Counted from the first letter of the stretch, positions 24,242 to 33,470 are shown. The stretch: 64,000 nt of DNA from Adlercreutzia sp. ZJ176 (GCF_011038975.1 NZ_JAAKEC010000011.1:1-64000), one strand, 5' to 3'. Made by a program: numbers and translations. The notes: generated by a model from the letters alone, not told the origin.

Positions 24242-26407
24242 CTAGTCCGTGCGGCCCGTGCTGCCGGTGAACTCCACCGCGACGGACTTGCCCGTCGAGC
24301 CGGCCACGCGCTTGACCTCGCCCGCCTCGCCCGCCTCGGCCCGCATGAGCGCGCCGAGCACCGCCGCCACGATGGGGCCCGCGGTGTCGGAGCCGCCGCC
24401 GCCCTGCTCGATGATGCAGGTGGCCACGTAGTGCGGGTCGTCGTAGGGCGCGTACGCCGCGAACCACGCGTCGTCGGGGCGGTCGGTGTGCTCGGCCGTG
24501 CCCGACTTGCCCGCCGCGTTGAGGCCCTGCTCGTTGAACACGCGCGCCGAGCCCGCGTTGTCGGTGATCACCGCGCGCAGCGCGTCGCGCACGTAGGCCA
24601 GATGGTCCTCGTTCACGTCAGGCTCCGAGACCACCTCCGCCGACGCCTTCACCACGGCGTCGTCCTGGGCGTTGCGCACCTCCTTCAACAGGTGCGGGCG
24701 CATGATCTTGCCCGTGGCGATGCCGCCGTAGGCGCAGGCCATCTGCAGGGGCGTGACGAGCACGTCGCCCTGGCCGATGATCATGTTGGTGTAGTCGCCG
24801 CCGCGCCACGCCGCCTCGGAGGGCACGTTGCGCCACTGCTCGGCCTTCCACGCCGGCGTGGGGATGCGCCCCGCGAGCTCGCCGTCGAGGTCGACGCCGG
24901 TGGTCTTGCCGAAGTTGTACTTGGCCAGGTAGTCCTGGAGCGCCGTCTCCGACAGCTCGCCCGTGCCGTTCGGGCCGTGGTCGTAGAACGCCTTCGCGAT
25001 CTCGTAGAACACCACGTCGCACGAGTGCACGATGCCCCCGCGCAAATCGAGCGTGCCGTGCCCGGTGAGCAGCCAGCACTTCTGCACGTCGCCCGAGCCG
25101 AAGCCGTCCCACGAGCCGCTGCACGCCCACGTGCTCGTCTTCGTGGCGAACCCGTGGTGCAGGCCCGCCATGGAGGTGAACGCCTTGTAGGTCGACGCAG
25201 CCGCGTACTGCCCGGCCACGGAGCGGTTGGTGAGCGGCGAGTGCGACTCCTCGGTGGTGTAGAGGTCCCAGATGTCCTGGGAGATGCCGCCGGTGAAGTT
25301 CGCCGGGTCGAACGTGGGGTAGCTCGCCATCACCATGACCGAGCCGTCGCGCACGTCCATGGCCACCACCGAGCCGGCCACGCCGCTGCCCGTGCCGATG
25401 TCGCCTTTGGGCGCGATGGTGGAGGCCAGAAGCGAGTCGGCCACGTACTGGGCCGCCGCGTTGATGGTGAGGTGCACGTCGGAGCCCTTCGAGGGCTGCG
25501 TCTCGCTCACGACGTCCTCCACGTTGCCCTCCGCGTCCACCATCACCTTGCGCTGGCCGTGGTCGCCCGAGAGCACGTTGTCGTAGTACGCCTCGACGCC
25601 CGACAGGCCCACGGTGTCGGTGGCCTTGATGGTGCGCCCGTCGATGGACGTCTCGAGCAGGTCCTCGGTCGGCGCGCCCGTGTAGCCGAGCGCGTGCGCG
25701 CACAGGGCGCCGAAGGGGTACTCGCGCACGGTGCGCGACTCCACCGACACGCCGGGGAAGGCGTCGGCGTGCTCGGAGATGAAGGCCACGTCGCGCAGGC
25801 GCACGTCGTCAGCCACCACGCGCTGGCTCTGCGCGCCCGCCGTGGTGTCGCTGATGCGCTTGCGCACGATGTTCGCGGGCAGGCCGAGCACGGCCGACAG
25901 GCGGCGCACCACGTCGTTGTCGTCGATCACGTCGGGGTCGGCCAGGACCGTCTGGCTCGCGCGGTTGGTCACGAGCGCCACCCCCGTGGAATCGTAGACG
26001 CACCCGCGCGGCGCGGGGGTGGACACGGTGGCGTAGAGGTTCTCCTCGGCGTCGGAGGCGTACTGCTCGCCCGACATGACCTGCATGCCCCACAAACGCG
26101 TGGCGAGCGCGGCGAAGATGCCAGCGGAGAGCACGCCGAGGCCCACGAAGCGGCTCGAGAGCGAGTCGCTCGGCTTCTTCGCGGCGGCGGTGTCGGTGGA
26201 CACGTGCACGTCGCCGGCGAGCGCGGACTTCGCGCCCGACTGCTTCTCGAAGGGAGACGAGCCCACGCCGACGGTGTCGAGCTGGGCCACCTTCTTGCCC
26301 GATCCCGCCTTCGGCGTGGCGCTTCGGGCGCGCACCACGAGCACGGCGATGACGACGGCGATGACGACGAGCGCGGCGACGACGGCCGCGATGATGGCTG
26401 TGAGCAT
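24242..26407 (-). CDS. mrdA: penicillin-binding protein 2 (elongasome transpeptidase)
   Basis: A class B PBP of about 721 residues that cross-links peptidoglycan during elongation. It has an N-terminal membrane segment (LTAIIAAVVAALVVIAVVIA), a basic and polar stretch of some 70 residues, a second hydrophobic segment (VGLGVLSAGIFAALATRLW), a dimerisation domain starting at about residue 140, and a transpeptidase domain with AAASTYKAFTS (SxxK serine), HSCDVVFYE (SxD) and NAAGKSGTAEH (KSGT). Two hydrophobic segments with a linker are unusual; the first may be an extension. The start is ATG 26407, 8 bases from GAGGAG. The gene is followed by rodA after 15 bp. Confidence 0.94.
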   Translation of the reverse strand: MLTAIIAAVVAALVVIAVVIAVLVVRARSATPKAGSGKKVAQLDTVGVGSSPFEKQSGAKSALAGDVHVSTDTAAAKKPSDSLSSRFVGLGVLSAGIFAALATRLWGMQVMSGEQYASDAEENLYATVSTPAPRGCVYDSTGVALVTNRASQTVLADPDVIDDNDVVRRLSAVLGLPANIVRKRISDTTAGAQSQRVVADDVRLRDVAFISEHADAFPGVSVESRTVREYPFGALCAHALGYTGAPTEDLLETSIDGRTIKATDTVGLSGVEAYYDNVLSGDHGQRKVMVDAEGNVEDVVSETQPSKGSDVHLTINAAAQYVADSLLASTIAPKGDIGTGSGVAGSVVAMDVRDGSVMVMASYPTFDPANFTGGISQDIWDLYTTEESHSPLTNRSVAGQYAAASTYKAFTSMAGLHHGFATKTSTWACSGSWDGFGSGDVQKCWLLTGHGTLDLRGGIVHSCDVVFYEIAKAFYDHGPNGTGELSETALQDYLAKYNFGKTTGVDLDGELAGRIPTPAWKAEQWRNVPSEAAWRGGDYTNMIIGQGDVLVTPLQMACAYGGIATGKIMRPHLLKEVRNAQDDAVVKASAEVVSEPDVNEDHLAYVRDALRAVITDNAGSARVFNEQGLNAAGKSGTAEHTDRPDDAWFAAYAPYDDPHYVATCIIEQGGGGSDTAGPIVAAVLGALMRAEAGEAGEVKRVAGSTGKSVAVEFTGSTGRTD

Positions 26408-26423
26408 TCCGCGCACCTCCTCG

Positions 26424-26945
26424 CTAGATCATCGTGGGCGTCTTGGGCTGCTGCGGTCCGCGGCGGGCGATGAAGCGCACGACGAGCGGGAACATCACCA
26501 GCCCGATGACGGCGTCGTAGAGCGCGCACGGCAGGCCGCGGTAGACGAGCGCGTCGAGCAGGCTCACGTCCATGCCGCACACCATGAGCAGCACGCCGTA
26601 GAGCAGCTCGACCGCAAGCGACGAGACGAGCAGCATCAAAAGCGGCATGAACAGGGTGCCGTTGTCCACGAGCGCCGAGGCGCGGGAGAGCAGAAACGTT
26701 GCCAGAACGAGAAGAAGCGCGCACGCCCCCACCGGGCCGCCGCCGATGAGGTCGAACAGAAGGCCCAGCACGAACGGCATGACGAGCCCGCACGACTGCG
26801 CGCGCGTCACGGCGACCACGAGCGCGTAGGCCAGCATGAAGTTCGGCACCGCCGCGAACAGCGCGATGTGGGGCGCCACGACGACCTGCAGCAGCACGGC
26901 TATGACCGCGCCTATGCCCGTGGCTATGCGCTCGCCGTTGTCCAT
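26424..26945 (-). CDS. mreD: rod-shape-determining protein MreD
   Basis: A 173-residue, very hydrophobic protein with five or six membrane segments (LQVVVAPHIALFAAVPNFML, CALLLVLATFLLSRASALV), the size and pattern of MreD. It connects MreC and the elongasome in the membrane. ATG 26945 is one base after the mreC stop, with GGAGG 11 bases upstream, so it is translationally coupled. Identification rests on the mreB-mreC-mreD-mrdA-rodA order as well as on the hydrophobic profile. Confidence 0.9.
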   Translation of the reverse strand: MDNGERIATGIGAVIAVLLQVVVAPHIALFAAVPNFMLAYALVVAVTRAQSCGLVMPFVLGLLFDLIGGGPVGACALLLVLATFLLSRASALVDNGTLFMPLLMLLVSSLAVELLYGVLLMVCGMDVSLLDALVYRGLPCALYDAVIGLVMFPLVVRFIARRGPQQPKTPTMI

Positions 26946-26946
26946 G

Positions 26947-27816
26947 CTACTGCCCACCTCCCCCGTTGTCCGAGCGGTCGGACGCGGCGCTCTTCACCAC
27001 GATGACCTCCTCGAAGGAGGTGGCCTGCTCGTTCGGCGACACGATCACGCGCCGCGTGCCGTCGTTGGCGTTGCCGTCCACGCGCACGATGGTGCCGATG
27101 AGCAGGCCGCGCGTGTAGCTTCCGCCCAAGCCGCTCGTGAGCACCACGTCGCCCACGGAAAGCGTCACGTCGGCGTCGACGTTCTCCAGGTACAGCAGGC
27201 CCGCCAGAGACCCGCGCACCACGCCCTCGGCGCGCGAGGACTGCACCATGGCGGCCGCGCCCGACTGCGGGTCGGTGAGCAGGCGCACCTCGGCGGAGCC
27301 CGGGCTCGCCGACACCACCTGGCCGACCACGCCCGAAGGCCCCATCACGGTGAGGCCCGGCTCCACGCCGTCGGACGTGCCCACGTCGATGGTCACGCGC
27401 TGGTTCCACGCGTCGGTGGAGCGCCCGATCACGCGCCCCGACACGCCGTCGACCTGGTACTTGTCCTTGAGCTCGAGCAGGCCGCTCAAGCGCTCGGCCT
27501 CGAGGCGGTACTCCTCGGCCTGCGTGACGAGCTCGGTGAGCTCGGCGTTGCGCTCGCGCAGGGCCGTCAGCGTCTCCTCGGAGGCCGTGGCGTCGGCCAC
27601 CGCCGCAGCCGCGCCCTCCCCTGCCGCGCCGACCGCCGTGCCCGCCGCCTTGAACGGCGCGGCGGCTCCCGCGAACGCGCTCTGCACCGCGTGCAGGGGC
27701 CCGTCGGCGCCTTCGCGCGCGTAGATCGTCATGCACGCGATGGAGACGACCACGAGCACGACGAGAAGCACCCGCGTGGCGGATGCTGATCCTCTGTCTT
27801 GGAAGTTCAACGCCAT
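26947..27816 (-). CDS. mreC: rod-shape-determining protein MreC
   Basis: A 289-residue bitopic protein with one N-terminal membrane segment (VLLVVLVVVSIACMTIYA), a coiled coil at about residues 70-110 (TALRERNAELTELVTQAEEY) and the two MreC beta-barrels (VDGVSGRVIGRSTDAWNQRV, DGVEPGLTVMGPSGVVGQV). It scaffolds the elongasome outside the membrane. It lies 16 bp downstream of mreB and directly before mreD. Confidence 0.95.
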   Translation of the reverse strand: MALNFQDRGSASATRVLLVVLVVVSIACMTIYAREGADGPLHAVQSAFAGAAAPFKAAGTAVGAAGEGAAAAVADATASEETLTALRERNAELTELVTQAEEYRLEAERLSGLLELKDKYQVDGVSGRVIGRSTDAWNQRVTIDVGTSDGVEPGLTVMGPSGVVGQVVSASPGSAEVRLLTDPQSGAAAMVQSSRAEGVVRGSLAGLLYLENVDADVTLSVGDVVLTSGLGGSYTRGLLIGTIVRVDGNANDGTRRVIVSPNEQATSFEEVIVVKSAASDRSDNGGGGQ

Positions 27817-27832
27817 GCGGAGACGTGGAGCC

Positions 27833-28888
27833 CTATTTGGAGCGCATGAGCGTCTGGCGCAGCGCCGTGGGCGTCTCGAGCACCTTCAGGCAGCCCGACA
27901 CCACGTTGGTGAGCGCCGTCTCGGACACCCACACGGGGATCTCGAGCTTGTCGGTGAGATAGCGGTCGAGGCCCGACAGCAGGCCGCCGCCGCCCGTGAG
28001 CAGGATGCCGTTCTGGATGATGTCCGAGGCCAGGTCGGGGTTGGTGGTCTTGAACGTGTCCTTGATGTGGATGACCATCTCCTCGATGGGCGCCTGCAGG
28101 GCCGCGCGCACGTCCTCCGACTGGATGGTGACCTCCTTGGGCTGTTCGGTGTAGACGTCCTGGCCCGAGATGATCATGTCGCGCTCGCGCCCGTCCTCGA
28201 ACGGCAGGATGGAGCCGATCTTGATCTTGATGATCTCGGCCGTGCGCTCGCCGATCTTGATGCCGAGCAGGTCGCGCAGGTGCATGGCGATGGCCTCGTC
28301 GAGGCGGTTGCCCGCCAGGCGCAGCGAGCTCGAGGTGACGATGCCGCCGAGCGAGATGACGGCCACCTCCGTGGTGCCGCCGCCGATGTCGACGACCATC
28401 GAGCCCGTCGGCTCGGTGACGGGCAGATCAGCGCCCATCGCGGCCGCCATGGGCTCCTCGATGAGGTAGGCCTGGCGCGCACCGGCCTGGATGGCCGCCT
28501 CGAACACCGCGCGCTTCTCCACCGAGGTGGCGCCGCACGGGATGCAGATGACGATGCGGGGCTTGGGCTGCCAGGGGTACTTGCGCTCGGACGCCTTGTT
28601 GATGAACGCGGAGAGCATGGCCTCCGTGACGTCGTAGTCGGCGATCACGCCGTCCTTCAGCGGATGCTCCGCCGAGAACGCGTCGGGCGTGTGGTTGATC
28701 ATGTTCTTGGCCTCATGGCCCACGGCGAGCACGCGGTGCGTGCTCTTCTCTATGGCGACGACCGAGGGCTCGTTGATGACGATGCCCTCGCCCGTGATGG
28801 CGACAAGCGTGTTGGCGGTGCCGAGGTCGATGGCCATGTCGGCGGACATCTGACCGGTCAGACTCGAGAACGCATCTAAGAAGGACAT
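27833..28888 (-). CDS. mreB: rod-shape actin homologue MreB
   Basis: A 351-residue actin-like ATPase that guides side-wall synthesis. Phosphate 1 is MAIDLGTANTLVAITGEGIV, phosphate 2 is GSMVVDIGGGTTEVAVIS, and GILLTGGGGLLSGLDRYL is the adenosine site near residue 285. It is first in the mreBCD-mrdA-rodA operon. A TATGAT at 28935-28940 on the minus strand is a candidate -10. Confidence 0.97.
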   Translation of the reverse strand: MSFLDAFSSLTGQMSADMAIDLGTANTLVAITGEGIVINEPSVVAIEKSTHRVLAVGHEAKNMINHTPDAFSAEHPLKDGVIADYDVTEAMLSAFINKASERKYPWQPKPRIVICIPCGATSVEKRAVFEAAIQAGARQAYLIEEPMAAAMGADLPVTEPTGSMVVDIGGGTTEVAVISLGGIVTSSSLRLAGNRLDEAIAMHLRDLLGIKIGERTAEIIKIKIGSILPFEDGRERDMIISGQDVYTEQPKEVTIQSEDVRAALQAPIEEMVIHIKDTFKTTNPDLASDIIQNGILLTGGGGLLSGLDRYLTDKLEIPVWVSETALTNVVSGCLKVLETPTALRQTLMRSK

Positions 28889-28934
28889 GCGAAATTACCC
28901 TTCTGATTGGGTCGTACAGATAGACCAAAATTCT

Positions 28935-28940
28935 ATCATA
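28935..28940 (-). promoter_or_regulatory. candidate -10 of the mreB operon
   Basis: TATGAT on the minus strand, 46 bp before the mreB start, in the only AT-rich patch of the 212-bp gap. The -35 is not clear (TTTTCG at 16 bp is the best). Confidence 0.35.
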
Positions 28941-29100
28941 GCGCCCCAACCGCAGGCGAAAATCCACAGGGGGAACAATCCTCGGGCAGGCACGGGGCGC
29001 GCCCCTCACGCGCGCCCGGAAGCGCCCCGCCGGCCATGCGACGCGATCGGCCGAATCCTCGGACGCACCCGCCGACGCGGCGGCGCCCGCGCTCCCCTCC

Positions 29101-30399
29101 CTAGTGGACGCTGCAGCTCAGGCAGGGGTCATAGGCGCGCACGAGCTTCTCCACCTCGAGCTGGATGACCTCCTCCGACTCGCCGGCCGCGACGAGCTTC
29201 CCGGCGAGCTGGCGCATGTCGGCCTCGAGGTTCGCGATGTTCTGCGCCGTGGGCGTCATGATGCTCGCGCGCACCACGCGCCCCTCCTCGTCGAGCTCGA
29301 GCTCGTGGAACAGCGCGCCACGCGGGGCCTCCGTGAACCCGACGCCGCGGCCCGCGCGCACCTCGAACGCCACCGGCTCGCTTACGCCCTCGAACGCCGC
29401 GCCCGCCGGCTCGGCCAGGCGCCGGCACAGCTTCGCGCACCGCTCGAGCGCGTCCACGATCTCGACCGCCTGCGCCACGTTGTTGGCGAACGGGTTGTAC
29501 TCGGGCGGGCGCAGCCCCGCCTTGGCCGCCGCGAAGCGGGCCGTGCGGGACAGCGCGCCCCACGAGGCGTTGATGCGCGCGAGCGCCGCCGTCATGTAGG
29601 GCGCGCCCGTCGCGCGCACGCGCGCGCAGAACGCCGCCGAGTGCCCCACCGCGTACTCCTCGATGGCCTCGCCGACATGGGCGGCGTCGAACTCCACGCC
29701 GCTGCGCACGAAGCGCGCCGTGTCAGAGTCGATCACCGGGTAGGCGCCCGGCGCCACCATGGCGAGCATGTCGCCCTCGGTCTGCACGTCGACCACATCG
29801 AAGTCGTTGAACAGGTCGACCGCGGCCAGCGCGAAGGGCTGCGCGGCCTCGAGCTTCTCGGCCAGCTCCAAGTACTCGTCAGGCGAGATCTCGTGCGTGA
29901 AGCCGCCCACCACCGCCGTGATGGGGTGGATGGAGCGCCCGCCGACCTTCGTGCACAGCTCGTTGCCGAGCGCCTTCAGCGAGAGCGCCCCGTCGAACAG
30001 CGCCGGGTTGGCGTCGGCCAGCGGGAACACGCTCTTGTGGCCCAGGAAGTCGGGCGCGGCGAACACGAACAGGTGCGTCGCGTGGTTCTGCAGGTAGCTC
30101 CCGTACACCAGAAGCTCGCGCAGCGCGCGCGTGCGGTCGGACACCGCGACGCCGAAGGCCTGCTCGATGGCGCGCAGGTCGGTGACCACGTGGCTCGACG
30201 AGCAGATGCCGCACACGCGCGAGGCGATGTAGGGCACCTCCTCGAAGTAGCGGCCGCGCACCATGCTCTCGAACAGGCGCGCGGGCTCCACCACGGCGAG
30301 CTCGCACGAGGTGACCTCGCCGTCCTCGATGACCAGGCGGATGTCGCCGTGCCCCTCGACGCGGGCGACGTGATCCACGGATATGGCGGTTTTGCTCAT
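29101..30399 (-). CDS. [NiFe] hydrogenase large (alpha) subunit, group 3-like
   Basis: A 432-residue catalytic subunit that binds the NiFe(CN)2CO centre. The first ligand motif is SRVCGICSSSH near residue 62, the second is DPCLSCSVH at the very C-terminus. The group 3 character follows from the four-gene set with an FAD/NAD(P) subunit and a double-cluster beta subunit. Unusually, the stop codon comes right after the His of DPCxxCxxH, so there is no C-terminal peptide for a maturation protease to remove. No hyp genes or protease gene are in the window. It is the last gene of the operon, 49 bp after the small subunit. Confidence 0.92.
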   Translation of the reverse strand: MSKTAISVDHVARVEGHGDIRLVIEDGEVTSCELAVVEPARLFESMVRGRYFEEVPYIASRVCGICSSSHVVTDLRAIEQAFGVAVSDRTRALRELLVYGSYLQNHATHLFVFAAPDFLGHKSVFPLADANPALFDGALSLKALGNELCTKVGGRSIHPITAVVGGFTHEISPDEYLELAEKLEAAQPFALAAVDLFNDFDVVDVQTEGDMLAMVAPGAYPVIDSDTARFVRSGVEFDAAHVGEAIEEYAVGHSAAFCARVRATGAPYMTAALARINASWGALSRTARFAAAKAGLRPPEYNPFANNVAQAVEIVDALERCAKLCRRLAEPAGAAFEGVSEPVAFEVRAGRGVGFTEAPRGALFHELELDEEGRVVRASIMTPTAQNIANLEADMRQLAGKLVAAGESEEVIQLEVEKLVRAYDPCLSCSVH

Positions 30400-30448
30400 A
30401 GCTCAAACGTCCTTCACTCGTGCGGCAGCTGACGTGCGCAGCTGGCAG

Positions 30449-31228
30449 CTAGGCGGAAATGGCGGGGTTTGTCTGGTTGAACATCTCGAGCGCCTCGTCG
30501 AAGCGCGCGACGGGCACGCCCGAGCGCTCGCAGACGCGCCGCGCGGCGGGCACGTTCGCGTCCGGCGAGAGGCCCGCGCACCCGTTGCAGGGGCGGCCCA
30601 GGTTCGGGCAGCGCGCGCCGCAGCCGGAGCGCGTCACCATCCCCAGGCACAGCGTCTCGCGGCCGTAGAAGCAGCCGCGCTCGTTGCGCTTGCACTCGCC
30701 GCACAGCGTCGAGCTGCGGCGGAAGCTGTTCGAGCCGTAGAGCACCTGCTGGAGCACGCGCACGAACTCGAGCGGGTCGACCGGGCAGCACGCCACCTCG
30801 AAGTCGACGTCGATCACCGAGCTCACCGGGCGCGGCGCGCACATGGTGCCGCACGCCTCGGGGACGTGCTCGCCGTACACCTGCACGGGGCGCGTCAGGT
30901 AGCCCTCCGCCGCCATGCCGGGGATGCCCGCCGTGGCGGCGCACGCGCCGATGGTGATGACCGCCGACGCGCGGCGGCGCACCTCGAGCAGCGTGCTCAC
31001 GGCCTCCTCGGTGGTGACGGCGCCCTCGACGACGGCCACGTCGAACTCCTCCGGCATCGGCTCGGAGTGCGTGAGCTGCCAGTAGCGCAGGTCGATCTGC
31101 CCGAGCACGTCGACGAGGTGAGCCTCGGCGTTCGTGATGTTGATCTGGCAGCCGAAGCAGCTCGCAAGCCCCACGAATACCACGCGCGGCATGCGCGCCT
31201 CCTCGGCGCTGTTCGTCAAGTTCTGCAT
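30449..31228 (-). CDS. [NiFe] hydrogenase small (delta) subunit
   Basis: A 259-residue electron-transfer subunit. FVGLASCFGCQINITNAEAH holds the first two cysteines of the proximal cluster, ITIGACAATAGIPGM and CCPVDPLEFVRVL the others. A Cys-rich C-terminal region (CGECKRNERGCFYGRETLCL, GCGARCPNLGRPCNGCAGL) can bind two further [4Fe-4S] clusters. Its ATG follows the stop of the gamma gene directly (TAAATG). No signal peptide is present, so the enzyme is cytoplasmic. Confidence 0.9.
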   Translation of the reverse strand: MQNLTNSAEEARMPRVVFVGLASCFGCQINITNAEAHLVDVLGQIDLRYWQLTHSEPMPEEFDVAVVEGAVTTEEAVSTLLEVRRRASAVITIGACAATAGIPGMAAEGYLTRPVQVYGEHVPEACGTMCAPRPVSSVIDVDFEVACCPVDPLEFVRVLQQVLYGSNSFRRSSTLCGECKRNERGCFYGRETLCLGMVTRSGCGARCPNLGRPCNGCAGLSPDANVPAARRVCERSGVPVARFDEALEMFNQTNPAISA

Positions 31229-32131
31229 TTACATCGACCCCTGAATGTTCTTGGCTTCCCAGTAGTTGAACACGGGCCCGTCGATGCAGCAGTACTGGTG
31301 CCCGATTTGGCAGTGGCCGCACTTGCCCATGCCGCACTTCATGTGCCGCTCGAAGCTCATGTAGATGTGGTCGTAGCTGATGCCCTTCTTGCGCATCTCC
31401 TCGACCACGAACTTGTACATGACCGGAGGCCCGCACACCGCGCCGTACGTGCTCGACGCGTTGACCTCAAGGTGCTCGAAGGGCTTGGTGACCAGGCCCA
31501 CCTCGCCGTCCCACGTCTCGTCGGGATGGTCGACCGTCAAATACAGCTCGAAGTCCTTGCGGTGGCGCCACATCTCGAACTGGTTGCGGAACATCACCTC
31601 GGAGGGGTTCTTCGACCCGTAGATGATGGTGACGCGGCCGAACTCGGAGCGCTCGTCGTGGATGTTGTTGATGAGCGAGCGCAGAGGCGCGATGCCGAGG
31701 CCGCCCGCCACGAGCAGGATGTCATGCCCCTTCATCTGCTCGAAGGGGAACGGGCGCCCGTAGGGCCCGCGGATGCCCACGATGTCGCCGCACTGCATCT
31801 GGTGCAGCCGCTCGGTGAAGGTGCCGGCGCGGCGCACGCACAGCTCGATGAAGCCGCTCTTCGACGGCGAGCTCGTGATGGAGATGGGCGCCTCGCCCAC
31901 GCCGAAGATGGACACCTCCACGAACTGCCCGGGCTCGTGGTGGAACGCGTTGCGGATGCGCTCGTCCACGAGGCGGAACTCGAAGAGCTTCTCGGTGGCG
32001 GTGAGCTCGGTGATGCTCGTGATGCGCGCCGGCCACGGGCGGTACGGGTTCGCGCGCATCATCTCGGCGCCGGTCTGCGGCGCGCCTGAGTCGCGGAAGG
32101 GATGCACGACCACGCTGGTGCTCCTAGGCAT
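31229..32131 (-). CDS. hydrogenase gamma subunit, FAD/NAD(P)-binding
   Basis: A 300-residue flavoprotein reductase of the ferredoxin-NADP reductase superfamily that would exchange electrons with NAD(P)H. The FAD-binding block is FGVGEAPISITSSPSKSGFI with GPYGRPFP; the nucleotide-binding block is ILLVAGGLGIAPLRSLIN and YGAVCGPPVMYKF; the C-terminal [2Fe-2S] site is CGMGKCGHCQIGHQYCC. This layout is that of PyrK-like hydrogenase gamma subunits. It overlaps the beta gene by 8 bp. Confidence 0.9.
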   Translation of the reverse strand: MPRSTSVVVHPFRDSGAPQTGAEMMRANPYRPWPARITSITELTATEKLFEFRLVDERIRNAFHHEPGQFVEVSIFGVGEAPISITSSPSKSGFIELCVRRAGTFTERLHQMQCGDIVGIRGPYGRPFPFEQMKGHDILLVAGGLGIAPLRSLINNIHDERSEFGRVTIIYGSKNPSEVMFRNQFEMWRHRKDFELYLTVDHPDETWDGEVGLVTKPFEHLEVNASSTYGAVCGPPVMYKFVVEEMRKKGISYDHIYMSFERHMKCGMGKCGHCQIGHQYCCIDGPVFNYWEAKNIQGSM

Positions 32132-33158
32132 TCTCGGCCCCCTTCCGCTCGAAGAACTTCAGCACCTCGATGGGCGATATGTCGGCCTTGCAGGCGTACA
32201 CGCAGCGCCCGCACCCCACGCAGAGGTTGCGGTCGTGCGCGGACAGAAAGCCGTTGAGCTTGTGGTACATGCGGTGGCGCACGCGGTTGCGCCCGTCAGC
32301 GCGGAAGTTGTACCCGCCGGCCACCTGCGCGAACTGCGGGCTCGTGCAGGCGTCCCACACGCGCTCGCGCCGCCCGGACTTGCCGTCGGGGTCGAGCGTG
32401 TCGCAGATGTCGAAGCAGTAGCACGTCGGGCACACGCTCGAGCACGCCGTGCACGAGAGGCACCGCCCCCCGAGCTCCTCCCAGAACGGGTCGGAGTGGA
32501 AGGCGTCCATGAGCATGGGGATCTCCTGGATGTCGGGGATGTCGGGGTTGAACGCGGCCTGGCGGCGGCGCGTGGCCTGGCGGAACGCGATGCGGTCCTC
32601 GTCAGTGGCCTCGCGCGGGCTGCACGCGCCCTCGAGGATGTTGGCCGCCTCGACGCTGCCGATGGACACGAGGTAGCGGTCCCCGATGTCCTGCAGGAAC
32701 AGGTCGTAGCCGTTGCGCGCCTCGTCGGAGTCGAGCAGGTGGCAGAAGCACCCCTCAGACGGCATGCAGCTCACGCCCACCACCATGGTGGCCGCCTTGT
32801 GCGCCTCGTAGTAGGGGTCGGGGTAGCGCGCGTCCTCGAACACGCTGTTCAGGCAGTTCAGCGCGTTGATGTCGCAGGCGTGCGCGCCGAAGAGCACGCG
32901 CGGCTTGACGCGCATCTCGAAGTCGCGCACCTCGTTGCCGTCCTTGTCGAACTCGAACAGCGTCTCGCGCGGGGGAAGGTAGTACTTCTTGAGCGACGTG
33001 ATGGTGGTCGGGTAGTCGAGCACGATGTCGTCGAACGACTCGATCACCTCGAAGGCGTAGCTGCGCCCGCTGCGCACAGGCGCCACCACCTCATACGTCT
33101 CCATGAAAGCCGACACCAGCGAGGGAAGCTCGCTCGCATCGATGACTCGATAGAGCAT
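32124..33158 (-). CDS. hydrogenase beta subunit, 4Fe-4S dicluster protein
   Basis: A 344-residue protein with CLSCTACSSVCPTCYCFDI near residue 235 and CVGCGRCVYACKADISPIEV near 315, plus an unusual Cys-rich N-terminal half (LFGAHACDINALNCLNSVF). This is the family of sulfhydrogenase/group 3 beta subunits that relay electrons between the gamma and delta subunits. It is the first gene of the four-gene hydrogenase operon. Confidence 0.9.
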   Translation of the reverse strand: MLYRVIDASELPSLVSAFMETYEVVAPVRSGRSYAFEVIESFDDIVLDYPTTITSLKKYYLPPRETLFEFDKDGNEVRDFEMRVKPRVLFGAHACDINALNCLNSVFEDARYPDPYYEAHKAATMVVGVSCMPSEGCFCHLLDSDEARNGYDLFLQDIGDRYLVSIGSVEAANILEGACSPREATDEDRIAFRQATRRRQAAFNPDIPDIQEIPMLMDAFHSDPFWEELGGRCLSCTACSSVCPTCYCFDICDTLDPDGKSGRRERVWDACTSPQFAQVAGGYNFRADGRNRVRHRMYHKLNGFLSAHDRNLCVGCGRCVYACKADISPIEVLKFFERKGAENA

Positions 33159-33332
33159 ACGCGCGTGTCCTTGTCTCGTCTTGGGGTTGTCGCGTGTGCC
33201 CTATGATAAACCCCGCGCCCGCCTGTGGCCCGTTACATTCTGCCTAGCGGCCAAAACGAAAAGGCCGGCGCCCCAAAAGAGGCCTGATCACCACAGCGAG
33301 AGCACGCCCGCTGGTCGACTCAAGACAGCGAG

Positions 33333-33429
33333 AGGCCCTGAGGCGCCCGCCATTGCCGTGAAAGCGCAGCAAAGCGTACTTCGTACGTGAGCTGCGCTTG
33401 GAGCGGCAAGGGTGGGTGCATCAGGGCCT
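33333..33429. repeat. 97-bp long imperfect palindrome
   Basis: Outer arms AGGCCCTGA and TCAGGGCCT (33333-33341 with 33421-33429) are perfect. Inside, TTGCCG pairs with CGGCAA, AAGCGCAGC with GCTGCGCTT and GCGTAC with GTACGT around a TTC tip. The result is a single long cruciform or RNA hairpin with short internal loops. No U-run follows on either side. It may be a dispersed repeat element or a structured RNA. Confidence 0.55.
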
Positions 33430-33445
33430 CGCAGCGTCAAGCGGT

Positions 33446-33470
33446 CCGCTTGTCCCGTCAGGGCAAGCGG
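33446..33470 (-). terminator. stem-loop after ndk
   Basis: CCGCTTG and CCC pair with GGG and CAAGCGG (33446-33456 with 33461-33470, one bulged base, 4-base loop). It lies 6 bp after the ndk stop. No strong U-run follows on the minus strand, so termination may be weak or Rho-assisted. Confidence 0.45.

Noticed and set aside
20026-26473. Very long plus-strand open frames (over 1000 codons) opposite the radical SAM, rodA and PBP2 genes
   Set aside because: They are shadows of GC-rich minus-strand genes: residues are Arg/His/Ala/Gly-rich with no domains, no ribosome sites, and the minus-strand genes have clear motifs.
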